Below, piece by piece: positions 45,745 through 57,345 of a DNA stretch of 64,000 nt. The translations under genes and the position numbers were made by a program. Position 1 is the stretch's first letter. Every line of letters starts with the position of its first letter. The stretch comes from Polytrichum commune (lineage: Eukaryota > Streptophyta > Polytrichopsida > Polytrichales > Polytrichaceae): the NCBI GenBank assembly GCA_950295325.1, contig OX485804.1, positions 41,714,429 to 41,778,428 of the forward strand, read 5' to 3'. A model generated the notes under the pieces. The model was not told the DNA's origin. It ran no database searches and saw only the letters and a list, made by a program, of their open reading frames with translations.

Positions 45745-48039
45745 GGAAGATGCCTGGAAGATGGCGAAAGCGTGTTGACACTGCTGCTGATGAAGCCACG
45801 CGGTGTGTTCAACCCCAGACTCTCGCTGGAAGCCTCCTCCACACCCAGCTCTGCACACACTTCACCGGTCTCTGTGGCTCCCTTGCTGCCATTCTCATCA
45901 TCGTTACTTTATCTACCCAAGCTCCTTCAACTTCCTCGCAGGCAAAGCAACCCTTTCAGCGATGTGCACCATAGCCGACCAGTCGACGGGAGCGCCATAG
46001 TTCTCACTTTACTTCACCTGCACAGTTTGTTTCAGATCCGTGGGAAGGCTGTGTGCGGAGCAGTGGAATTGTTTGAGGGTTGGGTGTCGGTGGTGTCCGG
46101 AGCTTTGAGGTTTGTGAAGGCCGCAGGAGTTGTGAGGAAGTAGCTTTGGCAATGTGTGTGGAGGTGTCATGTCATGTCATGTGTGGCTAGCTTGTGCCTA
46201 AGGCGACCTTCATTCCTTATGGACTAGTGCACCACAATTATTGCGACGTTCTGTCAAGGCGGACAAGAAAAGGATAGCACCACTGTAGTGGACGTGTTGG
46301 CTTACAACTTTCTCTATTCTGGTCAGCTGGAGTGTAATATACGACGACGAGATTTCTCAAAAGCTTCGACGATCCCTTTTGTGAGTTGTTCTGTAGCTCT
46401 TGAATCCATGTACTTGTAGACTTTTGAGAATCAAATCACATACTTACTTCGAAGGTCGTCTTTGTCTTTGTCCACCACGGAAGGAGACATTCTTAGTGAC
46501 CTACAAAACGAAATGGAAGTTTTCACAGGCTGGAATACACTTGAGTTGTCCTTAACCTCAACTCGACTTGTGCCCGGAGTTGGTTGTTTTGAATACAAGA
46601 CCTTCCATCTTCGGAAAGTATGACCTGAAATCCTTTTGTTTGAGGAAACGAAGGATACTATATGTCACAAATCAAACTTAGTTTCTAATGGAAGTGGTTT
46701 AAGTTAGTAAGGAAGTCGGGTTGTTTCATTTTGGCCTCAACTCTCTTCGCTTATGTTCGTTGTTTAGTGATCATGTACAACTCTTTTCGAAGGCATACAA
46801 TGAACAATCGGTAACAGTTTGAGAAATTATATCGAAAAGGTGTTTCTGTGGAGGAATGTATAGAGCCATCCAGGTTGTCGATCCAAGGAAATATGAACAA
46901 CAATTGTATATATTATTCGACCTGTGTAGCTTTGGAGGACTGCAGAAGTTTATGGTTGGATGATGTGGTATAAGGTTAAATTGTCTGATGGGAGGGTGGA
47001 CGTGTCAATTGTGATCCTAGGGATTGCAAAAATTTGGAGTTGCCAGAAATTTGAAACGAACTATGATTTTGTGCAATTAAAGTTGACGATTTGGTGGCCG
47101 GCATAGTCTAAGTTCAGAGTGAAATTAAGAAACGAATATACCACAATTTTTGATATTTCCAAGGCAGACAAATTAAGGATAGCATGTCCTTTGGTGGCAG
47201 TGGGAAGTGTTTGCATACACGTGGAGGTAAGTGGACTTCTGCTCCAACACATCCACCAAGCGGTACTTCTTCTTCTTGAACTTTTTCTTCTTCTCCGAGC
47301 ACCGCACGCCCCAGACGGCCATCTTCGAACCAGACTTCTGCATTGGCTTCGCTCTTTTATCACCACGGGTATGTTCTCATAACTCATGAAATTTTCTATG
47401 TGCTTACATGTTTTGTTTCGTCTTATACACCGCTTGCACACCTTGAACGGTGGACGTTTCAAAAAAATAGCCTCGTGTGTACGAGTGCCAACAATCCCAA
47501 ACGTCTAACGTTCGGTTAAAGTGTTCCAGTAGAAAGTCATGACTCACACACGAGGACATGAGCAACTAGAAAATTTGTCACCAATCGTAAGCCATGATTT
47601 TTGACAAGGAAAATAGCTTGGTCATTTGTGTTATTCTGTTTTGAGAGTCGAGGAACGAGTCAAACCATTCAATGACCATGATCTTGGTTGACCAACGTTA
47701 GTGGTGTATTAGTTGTGAATGGGGAGTTTTTGGGCATGTGTCAAGAGTTAGGAGGGTGTTTCTAGTCCTTGGCTTAATTTAGCATCACAGGGAGGAGTTG
47801 GTTCTGAGTTTCTCCATGTGGTGTTTCACTTGTGTTTCACTGTAATTGTTGGACTCCACATAGATAGCGAAATGTTTCTCTAAATTCTCGAAGTGGAGAA
47901 ATGGTTAAATGCATATGTCAAGGGTGTTGTCGGTATCAAGTCCGAGATTGTGAGTACCTTGATGTGGTGTTTTGGAAGGTGGTCTCAACCCTTCTCCCTC
48001 TGCCCTTAGAATGGTTGTGAATTGTGTCGGTGTGGCTGT
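45745..48039. other. Interval with unrecognised coding-like fragments
   Basis: Frames at 45735-45974 and 45772-46143 are open but unrecognised. At 46455-46700 the plus strand reads DLQNEMEVFTGWNTLELSL and CFEYKTFHLRKV, then one stop, then PEILLFEETKD, which looks like a decayed exon. On the minus strand near 47230-47370 is a Lys-rich stretch (EKKKKFKKKKYRLVDVLEQ). None forms a supportable gene. Confidence 0.4.
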
Positions 48040-48316
48040 GGAGGTGTGTCGGTGCCCGGGTTAGCCCCCGACTGCTGGGAAGTCGGAGTTTGTGAGAGGC
48101 AGGACTTTGAGGTTCGGGGAAAAGTGTGTCGGAGACTTGAGGGTGAGTGGGGGATTGTTGGTGGTTCGGGGGGTTTGGCAGATTAAGGAGGGAGGGTGAA
48201 AGAAAGGGGAAGGCTGGGGCGAAGAGGAGGGGTGGGCTGCTCCTGGACGAGGCCCAAGCGCTCGCGCTCGCGCTCGCCCAGTCGCGATGCTTCTGCTCAC
48301 GTTCCCGACACCTTAG
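48040..48316 (+). promoter_or_regulatory. GC-rich, purine-rich region with strong splice donor
   Basis: This island is much richer in G and C than its surroundings and contains GGGGGTTTGG, GAGGAGGGG and CGCTCGCGCTCGCGCTCG phrases. It ends in TTAG|GTAAGTATG at 48316/48317, a near-ideal plant 5' splice site. It may be the promoter-proximal leader exon of the downstream kinase gene, joined to an acceptor at 50079 (TTTTGCAG) or 50224 (TTGTTGCAG). This is inference from motifs only. Confidence 0.4.
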
Positions 48317-50295
48317 GTAAGTATGTATCTAACGTACTCATGCAACACTCTACTCCTACTCTACTTATATCATCATCCTTCTTCTCAATCATATCATTCT
48401 TGTTGTAGTAACGGAATTGGACTCTCGCTATCTGCTATCCGATTCCCAGGACCCGCAAAGCTTTGTCCGTTATGTTGATGTTCTTATTCATTTCTCAGGT
48501 TAACTTAACTTATGTTTTCCATTTTCATTTTGAGGGTTGTTGTTACTTCTTTCAAAGGGGCGCTTTTGGGCGCCTTGTTTACATAACGCTCTTATTGACA
48601 TGTCCCGGAAATCCAAAATTTGACCTAGGACCCTTTCTTCCAGCCCCCCAACTTACCTTGGATCATCATCGCCTTCTGTAAATAGCTCATGTTCGTTGTC
48701 CAGTGAACGCTTTGTCAGCACTTAAGAGCACTAGGAATCCATCTAACATAGCGATGTGCACGCAATGGGGTTTTGGCTGTCGGTGGTAGTAGTAGTAGTA
48801 TTTATGTGAACTCCTCTTCTTCTTCTTCCGTGTATGTGTTAGCTGCAACACAAAACAACGAGGGTTTTTGCGCTCGCTTTCCTTACAGGACTTAACCCGC
48901 TTGATAACCAAGGGGCTGAATGTAACGGGTAACTAAATTTCATCTGCCCTTGCGTTGTTGAGTTTCATTATAAGCTATTTGACATCAGTATAATGATGTA
49001 AAACCCTGGAACCAACGAGTTGTTCCTTGCCTCAAATGTGGAGGCCGGTGGGTCTCCTGTAGTACTTCACTTCCTTCATTGGTACGGAGTTGGCATCTTA
49101 GCTGAGCCTCCGTCTCTCCCGAGTCCTGACATGACATGCTCCTCAAGTTTGTCTGCGGTAGCCGTTCGCACGTTTGTGAGTACTTCTTGGCCTATCTAGT
49201 GCTCTGTCATCATACATAACTTACTTCCCTTTCATGGGGGCCTAAGTTATATTTTTGCGCAACATTCAGGGCTGGTCTTCTCATTCACCTTAAAATCACA
49301 GGTGTCTTCTGGAATCTGGAATCATGGCAAATATCAGATTTATTATTATTATTTATCATTAGTTTCCTTTTTCCTTGGGTCACTATTGCGTATCTCTGTG
49401 TGTCTTATGCTTAATTTGCAATCACAAGAATGAACCGGTTTATTAGGCTCGGTGACTGTCTAGACCTTACATTACTTACTGTCTTAGGGTCATTCCCAGT
49501 CTTATCCAAGTACTTACTTCAATGCCTATCTCAAAAGAACTCACTGAAGCCGTCAGAGTTTGTCAGTATTGTTCAAACTAACGAGTTTGAAAATCATTCA
49601 ATGTCAACTTTAAAAGCAGTCGATCCTTTCATATCTATGTGACCCTCTTCTCAGTTAACGACGCAGAGGAGAGGGTGAGCTTTTGAACTGATGAGACATG
49701 GTGTTTGTAGAAGATTTCATAAATTGAATGTTTGGAAATGGTCTGTTTGACTATATTGCAACCCGGACCCTCATCATGTGAGGAACTATCCATTTCCTCA
49801 CCCTCTAATTGTGAAGCTCTCTGGTCTCGCATGATATTGGAATTTGATTCACTTGATATGCTAGTAAATTTAGTTTTGGTATCTTGGTGGCAATGTATGT
49901 TACAAGGAATTGACTATTATTTGTTAAGATTGTATGATCTGCAAAGAGTTCACAGTACAGGCTTGTGAGTGGGGGCTTGAACCTTATTCCTCTTGGATTT
50001 TTGTCTTTTGAAATGGGATATCTGGTTACATTGAACTTTGTTCCTGAGGATTGTGTGATGAAAATGTTTGTTTTGCAGACAAAGGCTGGTGATCACAAAC
50101 AATTGTTGTAAGAGATTAATGACGTTATTTATTGTGCCTGAAATTAAAGTCCAGGCAATGGTTTGTAGAGTTTCATGCACATAAATTTTGCTAAATTTAC
50201 CTTGCTTAAATTTTGTTGTTGCAGATTAGGACAATCGTTGTTCACTTACAGGGTTATGGTGTGCAAATCAACCAATTATCTATTGGTGGATTGGT
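48317..50295 (+). other. Possible 5' UTR intron region of the kinase gene
   Basis: T-rich non-coding sequence without a supported gene. Good acceptors near 50079 and 50224 precede the kinase start by about 240 and 96 bp. Short open frames at 48463-48681 and 49430-49968 have no recognisable content. Confidence 0.4.
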
Positions 50296-50319
50296 TTGGT
50301 GAATAACAAGTGTTTCATC

Positions 50320-51978
50320 ATGGCCAAAACTTTGCAATTTGTTCGCATGATTTGGGGTTTTGTAAGTATTTGGTTCTTGAAGTTTGGGACATATATAAGA
50401 AAAGGACAAAAACAAAACAATGAGGTTGGAGATATTTTGAAGTGGCAAAGGGAGGAAGTAACCAAACTTCAAGAGGTTTTGAAGGCAAAGCAAGTGTTGA
50501 ATGTGAAACAATGCATGAATCTTGTGGAAAAGCTTGACCGAGTTGTGCTTCATGTGAATGAGATAATCACATCCACTAACGAGACGACTAATAAATTTGG
50601 GCTCGTGCTTGAAGAGTTAGGTCGCATTACTCGAAAAGTAAGAATATTGGTCCAAGATTGTGGGAAGCAAGAATGGTGCAACGCAACGGCATTCCAAATG
50701 AACAATATAGAGGCCTTTCGAGAGCTAGTGGATGATTTGTGGTGTTTTGGGGATGCGATGTGCGAAAAATATTTGGATATCTATCCATATTCACAAAATT
50801 TTAGAAATCCATGTATTGAATTTAGAGTGGCCACTTATGGCGAAATCGAAAGTGATGAAAAAGACATGGTGGAAAGGCTTGAAAAACAACTTCAAACAAT
50901 GCCCAATGATTCCAAGGAGTATGAATTGGCAAAACATTTATTGAGGAGACTGCAATTTGAATTGCCACAAGGAAAAGGTGCAGAATTGGATGCTTTGGAA
51001 ATTCCGAAGGATGGGGCAAAGCCGGTATTTTTAGAAAAATTAGGAAATGGAGCGGCGGGTGAGGTGCACAAATCAAGTTGGTTGGGACTTGCAAGTGCAA
51101 CAAAAATGGTAGATGACTTTCGCAAGGAAGCTGGCATCTTAGCATGTTTGGGCCATCCAAACCTCGTCAAATACATTTGTTGTGGAAGATTCGATGAATC
51201 TCATGAGGGCAATCAAGATGCATCGAACAATGTCTCAAAAAAATTGTTTCTAGTAATGGAGGTCATGGACATTAGCTTGAGTGGTTTGTTGAAGAAGAAA
51301 AAGATGTTTTTATCATATCTTGTTGCAATTGATATGATGCATGAAATCGCAAGGGGCATGTGTTATCTTCACGACATGCATGTTGCCCATCTTGATTTGA
51401 AGCCAAGCAATGTGCTTCTAAGCTCTGTGTCAACACCCGTTGGAGGCAAAGGAAATATTGGCTATGATTTTGTCAAATTGACAGATTATGGTGAGTCCAA
51501 AACGGAGGTTCAAAGCAAACCGGAATTGCAAAAGTTTACCATCGGTACACCAAAGTACATGGCACCTGAGATGAATAACAACAACAAAGAAAAGTCAACT
51601 TCAAATATGGCATGTCCTTTTCCAGCTGATGTATGGTCATTTGGTATGACTTGTTCAGAGATGCTTTCTTTGAAGGAACCGTTTTTAGGTACAAATAGTG
51701 CAAAGGTAATCTTGCAACAAATAAAAGATGGTTGGAGGCCTAAGCTACCTATCAATTGTGAGGAGCTTACCACGTTGATCGAAGAATGTTGGATTGAGGA
51801 TCCTTCACAAAGGCCAACATTTTCTAACATTTGCAAGAGGCTTGCAACCTTGAAGAAGAAGTTCATGGTTGGAATATATTCAAATGATTTACCGCAATTT
51901 GAGAAAGGTTGGATTTTTTCCCCAAGCACCCTAGTGAAGAGGGCCTCCAACCAGATGAATGTCTCTACTCCCAAGAAG
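50320..51978 (+). other. Exon 1: N-terminal helical region and kinase domain
   Basis: This exon encodes the complete kinase. Non-canonical points: HRD is HLD, DFG is DYG, and the spacing between the beta-3 lysine and helix C is short (KMVDDFRKE). The nucleotide-binding lysine, both catalytic aspartates, the Asn of DLKPSN and the APE are kept, so activity is plausible. The donor is AAG|GTAAGA at 51978/51979. Confidence 0.85.
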
Positions 51979-54900
51979 GTAAGAACATATTCCATTATAA
52001 TTTGCTTATTGTGTATTTTTGAGATGTCATTTTTTAATTGTTATAATTAATTTAATTTGCATGGAGTTGAAGACATGATATTTGAACCAAAACATAGGAT
52101 CTGATGCAAGCATGGTCAACTGAACCAATAGACGGGTCATGTATGTTGAAATCACAAATATCTTTGTCAAAGGCTATAAAGTAGCACCAAATGGTCTTCC
52201 AAATAGATTTTGGTTTTACATAGCGCTTTATAGTTGTTACAAGTATTCAATCTTACAATATCAAAATTCTACCTTCAAAACTTATCACCAAAAATATGTC
52301 CACAAACTAATGATTACTTTGGCTTCTAGAAGCATAATTAATTACCTTACATATAATTTTTGAACTTGGACTAATTTTTGAAAATTGTCCTTAAATCCAC
52401 GATGAACTGAAAGGCTACATTGAAAAGAAAAGTCAAGCAATAAGATTAAGGTATTCAAAGTTTAATTGTACAAATTTTCTTGACCATGCAAGATGCTTTT
52501 CAATTTGAGTTGGTTTGCCAATCTTCAAAAGTATGTACATTATTCTTTCATAGATTTTTTTGGAACAAATTGCTAATATTTTATAATACATGTTTTGTAA
52601 TACCTTTTAGGAAAGATATACAATATTCATATGTATTGTGCGTTTTTTAATCTTCTATCATAGTGTACACTTCTTGGCCCAATTGACATGATATGTGAAC
52701 TTCTTCATACAGGTGGATGCAAGGAAAACACGATATGAAGTTGTGGTTGGTCTTGAAAGCAATCTTGCAAAGGTGAAAAACCAGCTTAAAGGAGTGAATA
52801 TTTTGGGTCTTATTGGTATGGGTGGAATAGGAAAGACCACCTTGGCTAAGGCCATATTTGATGATGTGAAGTCCACATACGATGCTTCATGTTTTATTGA
52901 AAATTTGAAAAGTAAAAATTCACTTGAAATCTTATGTGAAATTTTACAAAAGTTTGGAAGGGACAAAGAGTCCACTTGGACGTTGGTGGATGCACAGAAC
53001 ATAATGAGGAATTTGTTGGCTACAGAGAAAGTCCTTTTAATATTGGATGATCCCAGAGATGCAACTCAAGTGTGTGAGATAATACCAGAAGATGTTTCTT
53101 GTATCAACAATGGCACCAAGATTATTATAACAACCCGTGGTTGGGCTTTAATTGTCAATCGTGTGGACGTGAATGGTAGGATGGATGTTGATAAGTTAGA
53201 TGAAAATGCGGCGAAAGAACTCTTTGATTCTTACATTTTGGGGGATGGAGACCTGATGTCACCGCAACTCTTTGATCTACGTGACAAAATCATAGGAAAA
53301 TGTAACGGCTTGCCTTTGAGCTTGAAAGTGATGGGTGCATTCTTGCGGGGAAAGGAGAGGATTCGAAGTTGGGAACGGGCTTTCCAAAGGATGAAAAGGG
53401 GTAGGCATTTGGATGGGAATGAAGGGCTTTGGAGTACCTTGAGGATCAGTTTTGATGGATTGGGAAACGAGGATAAAAACATGTTTTTGGATCTAGCATG
53501 TTTCCTTCCCATGTGCATGCGGAGAGAAAAAGCCTTGCGTATGTGTACCGACTATGCTGCGTCCCCAAATCATGTGCTTGATTTATTGGTGGACAAATCC
53601 TTGGTTAAGATAGATCAAAAGGGAAATCTTGAAATGCACGACCAACTACGTGACATGGGACGTATGATTGCCGAGACAGACGAGGAATACTTGGGCACTC
53701 GAATTTGGAAAATAAACAATGTTATGTTAGGAATTGGATCGACACATGACAAGGTATGGTACAAATAAAAGAGCTTAATAAGTTGATTTTTATGAAATGC
53801 AAGCACAAATATGTTCGTAAAAGCTTGAATTCTAAGTTGTTTAAATATGACATTTAACATTTCTATAATATACAATGCAATGATTTTTCCATATCATATG
53901 AACACAATGGTTGAATTTCATTAACTCTTTGATTAACAAAACATAATTTTAACATTTTGTGGTGTCTTTGAAACCCAGAACTACAAGAAAGTAGAAGCAA
54001 TTTATATAGATCGAGAAATTTCACAATGGCTCATGCACAACTTCACAATGATGGATGTAAGCTCCCTTCGACTATTGATATGTAGGGGATTGACAACATT
54101 ACCGGAGGGATTGGGGAACTTGACCTCTTTGACAACATTGGATTTGTCTAGGTGTTCGAGCTTGACAACATTACCGGAGGGATTGGGGAACTTGACCTCT
54201 TTGACAACATTGGATTTGTCTAGGTGTGAGAGCTTGACAACATTACCGGAGGGATTGGGGAACTTGATCTCTTTGACAACATTGGATTTGTCTTCGTGTT
54301 CAAGCTTGACAACATTACCGGAGGGATTGGGAAACTTGACCTCTTTGACAACATTGGATTTGTCTTGGTGTTTGAGCTTGACAACATTACCGGAGCGATT
54401 GGGGAACTTGACCTCTTTGACAACATTGGATTTGTATAGGTGTGAGAGCTTGACAACATTACCGGAGGGATTGGGAAACTTAACCTCTTTGACAACATTG
54501 GATTTGTCTTGGTGTTCAAGCTTGACAACATTACCGGAGGGATTGGGGAACTTGACCTCTTTGATAGCTTTGGGTTTGTCTAGGTGTTGCAGCTTGACAA
54601 CATTACCGGAGGGATTGGGGAACTTGACCTCTTTGACAACATTGGATTTGTCTTGGTGTTTGAGCTTGACAACATTACCGGAGCGATTGGGGAACTTGAC
54701 CTCTTTGACAACATTGGATTTGTATAGGTGTGAGAGCTTGACAACATTACCGGAGGGATTGGGAAACTTAACCTCTTTGACAACATTGGATTTGTCTTGG
54801 TGTTCAAGCTTGACAACATTACCGGAGGGATTGGGGAACTTGACCTCTTTGATAGCTTTGGGTTTGTCTAGGTGTTGCAGCTTGACAACATTACCGGAGG

Positions 54901-56672
54901 GATTGGGGAACTTGACCTCTTTGACAACATTGGATTTGTCTAGGTGTTCGAGCTTGACAACATTACCAGAGGGATTGGGGAACTTGACCTCTTTGACAAC
55001 ATTGGATTTGTCTTGGTGTTCGAGCTTGACAACATTACCGGAGGGATTGGGAAACTTGACCTCTTTGACAACATTGGATTTGTCTTCGTGTTCAAGCTTG
55101 ACAACATTACCGGAGGGATTGGGAAACTTGACTTGTTTGACAACATTGGGTTTGTCTTCGTCTGAGAGCTTGACAACATTACCGGAGGGATTGGGGAACT
55201 TGACCTCTTTGACAACATTGGATTTGTCTTGGTGTTGGAGGTTGACAACATTACCGGAGGGATTGGGGAACTTGACGTCTTTGACAAGATTGGGTTTGTC
55301 TAGGTGTTGGAGCTTGACAACATTACCGGAGGGATTGGGGAATTTGACTTGTTTGACAACATTGGGTTTGTCTTCGTCTGAGAGCTTGACAACATTACCG
55401 GAGGGATTGGGGAACTTGACCTCTTTGACAACATTGGATTTGTCTTGGTGTTTGAGCTTGACAATATTACCGGAGCGATTGGGGAACTTGACCTCTTTGA
55501 CAACATTGGATTTGTCTTCGTCTAAGAGCTTCACAACATTACCGGAGGGATTGGGGAACTTGACCTCTTTGACAACATTGGATTTGTGTAGGTGTAAGAG
55601 CTTGACAACATTACCAGAGGGATTGGGGAACTTGACATGTTTGACAACATTGGATTTGTCTAGGTGTGAGAGCTTGACAACATTACCGGAGGGATTGGGA
55701 AACTTGACCTCTTTGACAACATTGGATTTGTCTTGGTGTTCAAGCTTGACAACATTACCGGAGGGATTGGGGAACTTGACCTCTTTGACAACATTGGATT
55801 TGTCTTCGTCTGAGAGCTTGACAACATTACCGGAGGGATTGGGAAACTTGACCTCTTTGACAACGTTGGATTTGTCTACGTGTTCAAGCTTGACAACATT
55901 ACCGGAGGGATTGGGGAACTTGACCTCTTTGACAAGATTGGGTTTGTCTAGGTGTTGGAGCTTGACAACATTACCAAAGGGATTGGGGAACTTGACCTCT
56001 TTGATAACATTGCATTTGTATTGGTGTGAGCGCTTGACAACATTACTGGAGGAATTGGGGAACTTGACCTCTTTGACAACATTGAATTTGTCTAGGTGTG
56101 AGAGCTTGACAACATTACCGGAGGGATTGGGAAACTTGACCTCTTTGACAACATTGGATTTGTCTTGGTGTTCGAGCTTGACAACATTACCGGAGGAGGG
56201 ATTGGGGAACTTGACCTCTTTGATAACATTGGATTTGTCTACGTGTTCGAGCTTGACAACATTACCGGAGGGATTGGGGAACTTGACATCTTTGACAACT
56301 TTGGATTTGTCTAGGTGTGAGAGCTTGACAACATTACCGGAGGGATTGGGGAACTTGACCTCTTTGATAACATTGGATTTGTCTACGTGTTCGAGCTTGA
56401 CATCATTACCAGAGGGATTGGGGAACTTGACCTCTTTGTCAACTTTGGATTTTTCTACGTGTTCGAGCTTGACAACATTACCGGAGGGATTGGGGAACTT
56501 GACCTCTTTAAGAACATTGGATTTGTCTTGGTGTGAGAGCTTGACAACATTACCAGAGGGATTGGAGAACCTGACCTCTTTGACAACATTGGATTTGTCT
56601 TGGTGTGAGAGCTTGACAACATTACCGGAGGGATTGGAGAACCTGACCTCTTTGACAACATTGGATTTGTGA
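50320..56672 (+). CDS. PK-NBS-LRR immune receptor (protein kinase, NB-ARC, leucine-rich repeats)
   Basis: Three phase-0 exons, 50320-51978, 52713-53753 and 53979-56672, give about 1797 residues. I chose the ATG at 50320 (MAKTLQFVRMIWGF) over one eight codons upstream; either is possible. Residues 1-30 form a hydrophobic, possibly membrane-binding helix. A helical segment (30-235, with CGKQEWCNATAFQMNN) resembles DUF1221-type regions before plant kinases. The kinase (241-505) has GNGAAGEV, Lys262, catalytic Asp359 (HLD), DYG at 389 and APE ending at Glu417. NB-ARC has the P-loop GMGGIGKTT (588-596), LLILDD (Asp665-Asp666), KIIITTR, GLPL (752) and MHD (861-863). The LRR exon holds about 36 units of 24 residues before a TGA. 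The family acts in intracellular pathogen sensing. A short extra exon near 52099 (LMQAWSTEPI) is possible. Confidence 0.88.
52713..53753 (+). other. Exon 2: NB-ARC domain
   Basis: The acceptor TTCATACAG is followed by VDARKTRYEVVVGLE, the usual lead-in to the P-loop. All standard NB-ARC motifs appear in order within 347 residues. The RNBS-D-like motif is FLDLACFL and the lid motif is MHD followed by QLRDMGR. Kinase-2 is followed by Pro-Arg-Asp rather than the usual Val-Asp or Val-Trp. The exon ends in phase 0 at 53753. Confidence 0.9.
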
Positions 56673-57345
56673 GGGTGTTCGAGTTTAAGAAAATTACCGG
56701 AGGGATTGGGGAACTTGACCTCTTTGACAACATTGAATTTGTCTTCGTGTGAGAGCTTGACAACATTACCGTAGGGATTGGGGAACTTGACCTCTTTGAT
56801 AACATTGGATTTGTCTACGTGTTCGAGCGTGACAACATTACCGGAGGGATTGGGGAACTTGACATCTTTGACAAGTTTGGATTTGTCTACGTGTTCGAGC
56901 TTGACAACATTACCGGAGGGATTGGGGAACTTGACCTCTTTGACAACATTGGATTTGTCTTGGTGTTCGAGCTTCACAACATTAACGGACGAATTGGGGA
57001 ATTTGACCTCTTTAACAACATTGGATTTGTCCACATGTGAGAGCTTGACACCATTTCCGGAGGGATTGGGGAACTTGACCTCTTTGATAAGATTGGGTTT
57101 GTCTTGCTGTAAGAGCTTGACAACATTACCGGAGGGATTGGGGAACTTGACCGCTTTGATAACATTGCATTTGTCTTGGTGTAAGAGCTTGGCAACATTA
57201 CCGGAGGGATTGGGGAACCTGACCTCTTTGACAAAATGAAATTATGTGAGTGTTGGACCTTGACAACATTACCGTAAGGATTGGGGAACTTGACCTCTAT
57301 CACAACATTGGATTTGTCTTGGTGTAAGAGTTTGACAACATTACC
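54085..57345 (+). repeat. 72-bp LRR-coding tandem array, about 45 units
   Basis: The unit encodes LTTLPEGLGNLTSLTTLDLS plus four variable residues of the form xCxS. Units are nearly identical in DNA. Variation concentrates at codons around the cysteine, the predicted exposed face. A four-unit block of 288 bp is duplicated (about 54325-54612 and 54613-54900). One unit near 56195 has an extra GAG codon. The acceptor TGAAACCCAG ends at 53978, so the array occupies one exon. Confidence 0.95.
56673..57345 (+). pseudogene. Untranslated tail of the LRR array
   Basis: After TGA at 56670-56672 (where other units have TCT), the same frame continues as good LRR units. A second stop, TAG at 56772-56774, replaces GAG. 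A small deletion near 57235 then shifts frame and gives TGA at 57237-57239. Repeat DNA fades out near 57345. So the last eight or nine units are no longer readable unless the first stop is bypassed. An assembly error in such repeats cannot be excluded. Confidence 0.8.

Noticed and set aside
54002..57034. Long minus-strand open frame as a real repeat protein
   Set aside because: It lies exactly antisense to the LRR array and follows from a 72-bp unit that lacks stops in several frames. No independent start, splice or domain evidence supports it, so I list it only as an observation.
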